Made by a program: the position numbers and the translations under genes. A stretch of 64,000 bases of DNA, taken from Sedimentimonas flavescens. Lineage in GTDB: Bacteria; Pseudomonadota; Alphaproteobacteria; Rhodobacterales; Rhodobacteraceae. The stretch is taken from contig NZ_JAHVAI010000009.1 in assembly GCF_019264375.1 (NCBI RefSeq), positions 1-64,000 of the forward strand, given 5' to 3'. Under the pieces are notes generated by a model. That model was given only the letters and a program-made list of their open reading frames with translations, was not told the origin of the DNA and made no database searches. Positions 59,025 to 64,000 of the stretch are shown here, piece by piece; positions within the stretch are counted from its first letter, which is position 1; the number at the start of each line of letters is the position of its first letter.

Positions 59025-60044
59025 ATGAGCCTTGAATTCGGCCTCGACACCTTTGGCGACATTACCCGCGATTCGGGCGGCAACCGCTCGGGCGCGCAGG
59101 TCATCCGCGACACGCTGGCCGAGGGGATCCTGGCCGATCAGGTGGGCCTCGATTATTTCGGTCTGGGCGAACATCACCGCCCCGATTTCGCGATTTCCTC
59201 GCCCGAGCCGATCCTGGCGGCGATCCTTGCCCGAACCGAACGGATCAAGGCGGGCACCTCGGTCACGGTGCTCTCGTCGGATGATCCCATTCGCCTCTTT
59301 CAGCGATTCGCCACGCTCGACGCCATCGCTCCGGGCCGGGCCGAGATCACCATCGGGCGCGGCTCGTTCACGGAAAGCTTCCCGCTTTTCGGCTACAAGC
59401 TTGATGATTACGAGACGCTGTTCGAGGAGAAATCCCAACTTCTGCACCTGCTGACGACGCAGGACAAGGTCAGCTATCAGGGCAATCACCTGCCCGATCT
59501 GCGCGGCGTGACGGTCTATCCGCGCCCCGAAGAGCCGCTGCGCGTCTGGCGCGGCGTGGGCGGCAGCCCGCAATCGGTGGTCGAGGCCGCGGCGATGAAC
59601 ATGCCGCTGGTGATGGCGATCATCGGAGGCAGCCCCTCGCGTTTCGCGCCGCTGGTTGATCTTTATCACCGTGCGCATGCGCAGATCGGCACGCCCGTGC
59701 AGCCCATCGGCGTGCATTCGCCCGGTCATGTCGCCCATACCGATACTGAGGCCAAGGAAGAGTTCTTCCCCGCCTATGCCGAGATGCATGACCTGATCGG
59801 GCGCACGCGCGGCTGGCCGCGTCTGACCCGCGAGGCCTTTGAATCCGAGATCGCGCATGGCTCGCTTTACGTCGGCTCGCCCGAGACGGTGGCACGCAAG
59901 ATCGCCAATACGGTTAAGACGCTTGGCCTTGCGCGCTTCACGCTGAAATACAGCGCAGGCCCGCAGGCGCCGGAAAACCTGCTCAAGACGATCGAGCTTT
60001 ACGGCACACGCGTCGCGCCCATGGTGCGCGAGTTGCTGGCCTAG
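59025..60044 (+). CDS. LLM-class flavin-dependent oxidoreductase
   Basis: The 339-residue protein has a luciferase-like TIM-barrel: MSLEFGLDTFGD, VGLDYFGLGEHHRPDFAIS, SVTVLSSDDPIRLFQRFATLDAI, and PGRAEITIGRGSF. This layout resembles the CE1758-like LLM subgroup. The flavin is probably FMN, reduced by a partner; the substrate is unknown. GCAGGAGCG precedes the ATG. It converges with zapE, overlapping by four bases. Confidence 0.87.
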   Translation: MSLEFGLDTFGDITRDSGGNRSGAQVIRDTLAEGILADQVGLDYFGLGEHHRPDFAISSPEPILAAILARTERIKAGTSVTVLSSDDPIRLFQRFATLDAIAPGRAEITIGRGSFTESFPLFGYKLDDYETLFEEKSQLLHLLTTQDKVSYQGNHLPDLRGVTVYPRPEEPLRVWRGVGGSPQSVVEAAAMNMPLVMAIIGGSPSRFAPLVDLYHRAHAQIGTPVQPIGVHSPGHVAHTDTEAKEEFFPAYAEMHDLIGRTRGWPRLTREAFESEIAHGSLYVGSPETVARKIANTVKTLGLARFTLKYSAGPQAPENLLKTIELYGTRVAPMVRELLA

Positions 60045-61120
60045 GCCTCGGCGCCCCAGTCGGCGCCCTGCATCTCGCGCAGGCGGCTTGCGGTGCGCTC
60101 GAATTCAAAGGTGCCCTCGCCCTCGATATAAAGCCGCTCGGGCACATCGGCGGCCGAGCAGATCAGGCGCACCTTGGCCTCATAAAGCGCGTCGATCAGG
60201 ATGACGAAGCGTTTGGCCTCGTTGAAGTTCGAGGCGGATAGCAGCGGGATATCGTCGATCATCAGCACCCGCACCGCCTCGCCGATGGCGAGGTAGTCGG
60301 CAGGCCCCAGCATCGCGGCGCAGAGATCCCAGAAGGACGCGCGCCCGACGCCGTTGTGGAAATGCTCGATCACCACCTGACGGCCCTTGACGGTCAGCAC
60401 AAGGCGCGAAGCCTCGTCATGGCCGGTCAACTCATCCCACAGCGCATCCATCCGCGTGCGCGCGGCCTGGCCGAGCGGCTGGAAATAAACCTCTGCACCC
60501 GCCAGCCGGTGCTGGCGATAGTCGGTCTCGCTCTCGATCTCATGCACGTCAAGCTGGGTGCGCAGGACGCCGATGAAGGGCAGGAAGAGCTGGCGGTTGA
60601 GGCCGTTCTTGTACAGATCCTCGGGTACCCGGTTCGAGGTGGTCACCACGGTGACGCCCAGATTGAACAGCGTCTCGAACAGGCGGCCCACGATCATCGC
60701 ATCGGCGATATCGGTGATCTGCATCTCGTCGAAGCACAACAGCCGCAGTGAGGCCGCGATCTCCTTGGCTGCGGGCATCAGCGCGTCTTCCACCTTGGCG
60801 CGGCGGGCGACGTCGATCTTGGCCTGCACCTCCTGCATGAAGGCGTGGAAGTGGACGCGCCGCTTGGGCACATCGACCGCGTCGCAAAACAGGTCCATCA
60901 GCATCGACTTGCCGCGCCCGACCCCGCCCCAGAGGTAAAGGCCGCGCACCGCCTCGGGTGGTTTGGCGAAGAGCCCGAAGATCCCCGCCTTCTTCGCCGG
61001 GGCCTCCAGCTGCTCGCGCACCTGCTCGAGCATCGGCAGCACCGCGCGCTGCGCGGCATCGGCATGGAGCGTTCCCGCGGCGACCCGCGCGTCATAGATC
61101 TCGGTCAGCGTCTGTTTCAT
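60041..61120 (-). CDS. zapE: AFG1-like ATPase ZapE
   Basis: ZapE is an AAA-type ATPase that acts on the Z-ring and, in the AFG1 group, on protein quality control. The 359-residue protein has Walker A GGVGRGKSM at 65-73, Walker B LLCFDEMQ, the VVTTSNRVPEDLYKNGL segment, and a conserved ending REMQGADWGAEA. Length matches bacterial ZapE. It is divergent from the DUF4170 gene. Confidence 0.93.
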   Translation of the reverse strand: MKQTLTEIYDARVAAGTLHADAAQRAVLPMLEQVREQLEAPAKKAGIFGLFAKPPEAVRGLYLWGGVGRGKSMLMDLFCDAVDVPKRRVHFHAFMQEVQAKIDVARRAKVEDALMPAAKEIAASLRLLCFDEMQITDIADAMIVGRLFETLFNLGVTVVTTSNRVPEDLYKNGLNRQLFLPFIGVLRTQLDVHEIESETDYRQHRLAGAEVYFQPLGQAARTRMDALWDELTGHDEASRLVLTVKGRQVVIEHFHNGVGRASFWDLCAAMLGPADYLAIGEAVRVLMIDDIPLLSASNFNEAKRFVILIDALYEAKVRLICSAADVPERLYIEGEGTFEFERTASRLREMQGADWGAEA

Positions 61121-61201
61121 CTGATCTAGGTATCGCGTGATGTGGGCTTTGAAAAGAAGGCGTTTACGCGGGTTTCACAACCAATCGCCGCAACGCGGCG
61201 C

Positions 61202-61230
61202 TTGTGACATTGCGGTGCTTGCACTAGTGT
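61202..61230 (+). promoter_or_regulatory. Candidate promoter for DUF4170-waaA-lpxK
   Basis: TTGTGA (61202-61207), a 17-base spacer, and TAGTGT (61225-61230) lie 33 bases before the DUF4170 ATG. It would give a leader of about 27 bases. Confidence 0.45.
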
Positions 61231-61263
61231 CCCGCAGCGCAGCAATACCCGACAGGAGGACCC

Positions 61264-61521
61264 ATGTCCAAACCGAGCCCTCAGCGCCTTCACCTCGTTT
61301 TCGGCGGTGAACTGGTCGATCCGCAGCGCAGCGAATTCAAGGATGTGGACAAGATCCATGTCGTCGGCATCTTCCCGAACTATGCCTCTGCCTATGCCGC
61401 CTGGAAGGCCGAGGCGCAGCGCACCGTCGATGACGCCCACAGCCGCTATTTCATCGCGCATCTGCATCGTCTGCGCGACGAGGAAGCCGCCGCCTCCTCG
61501 ACCGAAGAACTCGGCAACTGA
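61264..61521 (+). CDS. DUF4170 protein
   Basis: The 85-residue protein matches DUF4170: LHLVFGGELVDPQRSEFKD, VHVVGIFPNY-type strand, ASAYAAWKAEAQRTVDDAHSRYFI. It is a small soluble alpha/beta protein of unknown function, seen in alphaproteobacteria next to waaA and lpxK. CAGGAGG precedes the ATG. waaA follows 14 bases later, so an LPS-related role is inferred from context only. Confidence 0.88.
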   Translation: MSKPSPQRLHLVFGGELVDPQRSEFKDVDKIHVVGIFPNYASAYAAWKAEAQRTVDDAHSRYFIAHLHRLRDEEAAASSTEELGN

Positions 61522-61535
61522 GCCGCACGGCGGTC

Positions 61536-62768
61536 ATGCAGCGCTCCTTCCTGCTCTGGCTACGCCTTGCGCTGGCCGGTTTGCGCCGGCCGGGACCGGA
61601 AGCGCGCCGTATCGCCGCCGAGCCGCGCCCGGAAGGCACGCTGATTTGGCTGGTGCTGAACGACAGCGCCGAGGCCACCGCCGATGCGGCGCTTCTGGCG
61701 CGTCGTCTGAACCGCCTGCGCCCGCAGCTGAACCTGATCGTCACGACCCGAGGCCCTATCGCGGACAGCATCGCCTGGCCGCAGCGCACCCGGATCGAGG
61801 CCATGCCGGAAAATACCCCGGCCTCGATGCGCATGGTGCTGGATAGCTGGCGGCCCGACCTGATCGTGTTGATCGGCAATGATCTGCCCGCCGCGCTGAT
61901 CTGCGCCGCGCGCAGCGTGCCGATCCTGCTCGTCGATGTGCATCTGGCGGGTGGCACCACCCGCAACCCGTTGCTGCGCAACGAGGCACGCTCGCTTTTG
62001 CGGCGGGTGCGGCGGGTTCTGGTGCGCGACGCCGGAACCTCCGAGACGCTTCTGGCGCTTGGCGTCGATCAGGCGCGCGTCGAGATCGGCGGGGTGATCT
62101 CTGACCCGCCCGATCCTCTGTCTTGCTCCGATGCCGAGCGCTCCTCGATCGCGCAGCAGATGCGCGCGCGCCCGGTCTGGCTGGCGGCCAGTGTTCCCGA
62201 GGATGAGATCGATACCGTCATCGCCGCTCATACCCATGCGCTGCGCCTTGCCCATCGGATGCTGCTGATCCTGGCGCCCGATGCGACGGGCGATGCGACC
62301 GAGCTTGCCGACAAACTGAACGCCGAGGGCTGGGTGGTCGGGCGCCGCTCGCTTGAGGGGGAGCCGGACGAAGAGATGCAGATATTCCTGGCCGACGATC
62401 CGGGCGATTACGGGTTGTGGTATCGGCTGGCGCCGGTCACCTACATGGGCGGCACGCTTGGCGAGGGCGCGCAGGCGCCGCGCTCGCCGCTTGAACCCGC
62501 AGCGCTTGGCTCGGCCATCGTGCATGGTCCGAAAACCGCCCCCCATGCCGCCGAGTTCGCCCGGTTGAGCGAGGCCCGTGCCGCGCGTGCCGTGATGGCG
62601 CCCGGCCAGCTTGGCGAGGCCGTCGCCGAGCTTATCGCCCCCGATCGTGCCGCGATTCTGGCGCATAACGCCTGGGCCGTGACCTCGGGCGGGGCAGGGG
62701 CCGTGGAGGCCACCGCGCGCGCCATCGTGACAGAGCTTGACCGCGCCGCCATTGCGAGGGCCAACTGA
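61536..62768 (+). CDS. waaA: 3-deoxy-D-manno-octulosonic acid (Kdo) transferase
   Basis: WaaA adds Kdo to lipid IVA in LPS assembly. The 410-residue protein shows [18 protein letters not shown] near the start and an ETASHRPNVI-like region replaced by [16 protein letters not shown]. The C-terminal sugar-nucleotide site [32 protein letters not shown] matches the family. A short N-terminal hydrophobic anchor is present. It starts 14 bases after DUF4170. Its stop TGA overlaps the lpxK ATG by one base (TGATG). Confidence 0.9.
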   Translation: MQRSFLLWLRLALAGLRRPGPEARRIAAEPRPEGTLIWLVLNDSAEATADAALLARRLNRLRPQLNLIVTTRGPIADSIAWPQRTRIEAMPENTPASMRMVLDSWRPDLIVLIGNDLPAALICAARSVPILLVDVHLAGGTTRNPLLRNEARSLLRRVRRVLVRDAGTSETLLALGVDQARVEIGGVISDPPDPLSCSDAERSSIAQQMRARPVWLAASVPEDEIDTVIAAHTHALRLAHRMLLILAPDATGDATELADKLNAEGWVVGRRSLEGEPDEEMQIFLADDPGDYGLWYRLAPVTYMGGTLGEGAQAPRSPLEPAALGSAIVHGPKTAPHAAEFARLSEARAARAVMAPGQLGEAVAELIAPDRAAILAHNAWAVTSGGAGAVEATARAIVTELDRAAIARAN

Positions 62769-63757
62769 TGGGCGCGCCGCTGTTCTGGTTCACCCCTCCC
62801 GAGGCCCCCGCGCCGCTGGCTCGGCTGCTGGCGCCGCTTGGGCGGTTCTATGCACAGGCGACCGCGCGGCGGTTGCGGCAGACCGGGCAGGCGGTCGACG
62901 TGCCGGTGATCTGCGTGGGCAATATCAACGCGGGGGGCACCGGCAAGACGCCCACGGTCATCGCGCTGGTGCAGCACCTCACCGCGCGCGGGGTTGTCGC
63001 CCATGTCGTCAGCCGTGGCCATGGCGGCAGCCTGACCGGCCCCGTGCGCGTGGATGAACGCACCCATACTGCGGATGAAACCGGGGATGAGCCGCTTCTG
63101 ATTTCCGCCTTCGCGCCGACCTGGGTCGCCAAGGACCGTGCGGCGGGGGCGCGGGCGGCGGTTGCGGCCGGGGCGCAGGCCATCGTTCTGGATGACGGGC
63201 ACCAGAACCCGGCGCTGATCAAGGATCTGTCGATCGTCGTGGTCGATGCGGTCAAGGGCTTCGGCAATGGCCGCTGCCTGCCCGCAGGTCCGTTGCGCGA
63301 GCCGGTCGAGGCGGGGCTGAGCCGCGCCGATCTGCTGCTGTCTATCGGCGCCCCCGCCGCGCAGGCGGCTTTCGCAGCAAGTTGGGGGGGCAAGATCAGC
63401 GTTCCGCATCTGACTGGAGCACTCGCGCCCCTGCAGACCGGGATGGACTGGGAGGGGCTGCGCGTTCTGGCCTTTGCCGGCATTGGTCATCCCGAGAAAT
63501 TCTTTGCCACCCTGCGCGGTCTTGGCGCCGAGGTGATCCGGGGCGAGGCGCTGGAAGATCACCAGCCCTTCACCCCACGCCTGCTGACCCGGCTTGAGAC
63601 CGAGGCACGGCTGCTTGGTGCGCAGATGGTCACGACCGAAAAGGACGCCGTGCGCCTGCCCGCGGCCTTCCGCCCCAATGTGCTGGCGCTTCCGGTGCGG
63701 CTTGAGATTGCCGATACCGCTCCGCTGGATGCGGCACTGACGCGGCTTGGGCTGTAA
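62768..63757 (+). CDS. lpxK: Tetraacyldisaccharide 4'-kinase
   Basis: LpxK phosphorylates lipid A disaccharide at the 4' position. The 329-residue protein has the P-loop [15 protein letters not shown] at 50-64, the VSRGHGG segment, [21 protein letters not shown], and [11 protein letters not shown]. It is an inner-membrane-associated enzyme. Coupled to waaA by the TGATG overlap, it completes a lipid A/Kdo gene pair. It converges with the flavoprotein at the window edge. Confidence 0.95.
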   Translation: MGAPLFWFTPPEAPAPLARLLAPLGRFYAQATARRLRQTGQAVDVPVICVGNINAGGTGKTPTVIALVQHLTARGVVAHVVSRGHGGSLTGPVRVDERTHTADETGDEPLLISAFAPTWVAKDRAAGARAAVAAGAQAIVLDDGHQNPALIKDLSIVVVDAVKGFGNGRCLPAGPLREPVEAGLSRADLLLSIGAPAAQAAFAASWGGKISVPHLTGALAPLQTGMDWEGLRVLAFAGIGHPEKFFATLRGLGAEVIRGEALEDHQPFTPRLLTRLETEARLLGAQMVTTEKDAVRLPAAFRPNVLALPVRLEIADTAPLDAALTRLGL

Positions 63758-63766
63758 ACGCCGCGC

Positions 63767-64000
63767 CTAAGCGGCCAGATGACGCGCGGCCGCCAGCCCG
63801 GCATGATGCCCGGTGGCAAGGCAGGCGGTCAGCAGATAGCCGCCCGTCGGGGCCTCCCAATCCAGCATCTCACCCGCCGCAAAGACGCCGGGCAGGGCGC
63901 GCAGTTCCAGATCGGGGCTTAGCGCGGCGCGGGCGATACCCCCGGCGGAAGAAATCGCCTCGGCAATCGGGCGCGGCCCGGCGTGGTGAACGGGCAGCAA
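63767..64000 (-). CDS. HI0933/BaiN-like flavoprotein (TIGR03862), C-terminal part
   Basis: Only the C-terminal 77 residues are in the window; the gene continues past 64000. The segment [31 protein letters not shown] is characteristic of the FAD-binding end of HI0933-like NAD(P)/FAD oxidoreductases. The function of this branch is not established. It converges with lpxK. Confidence 0.75.
   Translation of the reverse strand: MLPVHHAGPRPIAEAISSAGGIARAALSPDLELRALPGVFAAGEMLDWEAPTGGYLLTACLATGHHAGLAAARHLAA

Overview
The window is a high-GC chromosomal segment of an alphaproteobacterium, very probably a member of the Rhodobacterales (Rhodobacteraceae/Paracoccaceae). The evidence is the family content: UbiG, an IalB-family protein, NnrU, DUF4170 next to waaA-lpxK, a REC-PP2C regulator resembling RbaY, and an L7Ae-fused YlxR. 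Gene order also fits, notably prsA-like/argJ/mutT divergent from secA, and rimP-nusA-ylxR-infB. Almost all of the window is dense housekeeping sequence. I count 67 protein genes, including one 43-codon gene and one gene cut by the right edge. I see no rRNA, tRNA, CRISPR array, insertion sequence, prophage or integrase. No stretch longer than about 300 bases lacks a gene.

Layout. 1-61: a G/C homopolymer palindrome, probably an assembly artefact. 94-6195: mogA and argG, a secreted Gly/Asn-rich protein of unknown function, ilvA, and a divergent Hpt / REC-PP2C signalling pair. 6192-12647: a NUDIX hydrolase, then a rightward block hslO-(CoA NUDIX)-cca-ABC exporter-TrmA-family methyltransferase with stepwise stop/start overlaps. 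12715-14544: two L,D-transpeptidases around a CAP-domain lipoprotein. 14587-16843: ubiG, proline iminopeptidase, tspO. 16977-22340: the rimP-nusA-ylxR-infB transcription/translation operon behind a possible leader attenuator. 22410-28193: a tiny conserved-looking gene, mutT-argJ-PPIase leftward, and secA rightward. 28392-32724: a small exported unknown, then dnaK-dnaJ-radC leftward behind a heat-shock-like promoter. 32903-38888: DNA-repair AlkB, an alkane-monooxygenase-like membrane protein, mutY, and a DUF721/DsbA-like/CoA-transferase run, with a GST. 39021-46117: an MFS carrier, an epimerase with a SelT/W/H-like protein, ade-amn purine salvage, HU and a DMT permease. 46114-52918: DUF4202, NnrU, lytic transglycosylase, an unknown, dapD, a LOG-family protein, rlmN and an IalB-like protein. 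53088-64000: asparaginase, TSUP permease, sulfotransferase-CPBP protease, accD-folC, a flavin oxidoreductase, zapE, DUF4170-waaA-lpxK, and the C-terminus of a flavoprotein.

How the genes work together. Several neighbours are translationally coupled by ATGA/GTGA overlaps (argG-mogA, CoA-NUDIX-cca, ylxR-infB, argJ-mutT, ade-amn, sulfotransferase-CPBP, waaA-lpxK). ade and amn together take AMP to adenine and then hypoxanthine. waaA-lpxK builds the Kdo-lipid A core. dnaK and hslO both carry similar RpoH-like promoter candidates.

I did not find a convincing undescribed multi-gene system. The best leads are small: a 43-residue gene after infB, an ArgJ with a coiled-coil N-terminal extension, a two-copy dispersed intergenic repeat, an operator-like inverted repeat, a terminator inside the nusA-operon leader, and the L,D-transpeptidase/CAP cluster. 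Functions come from motif and family recognition by eye; promoter and terminator calls are manual and unmeasured.
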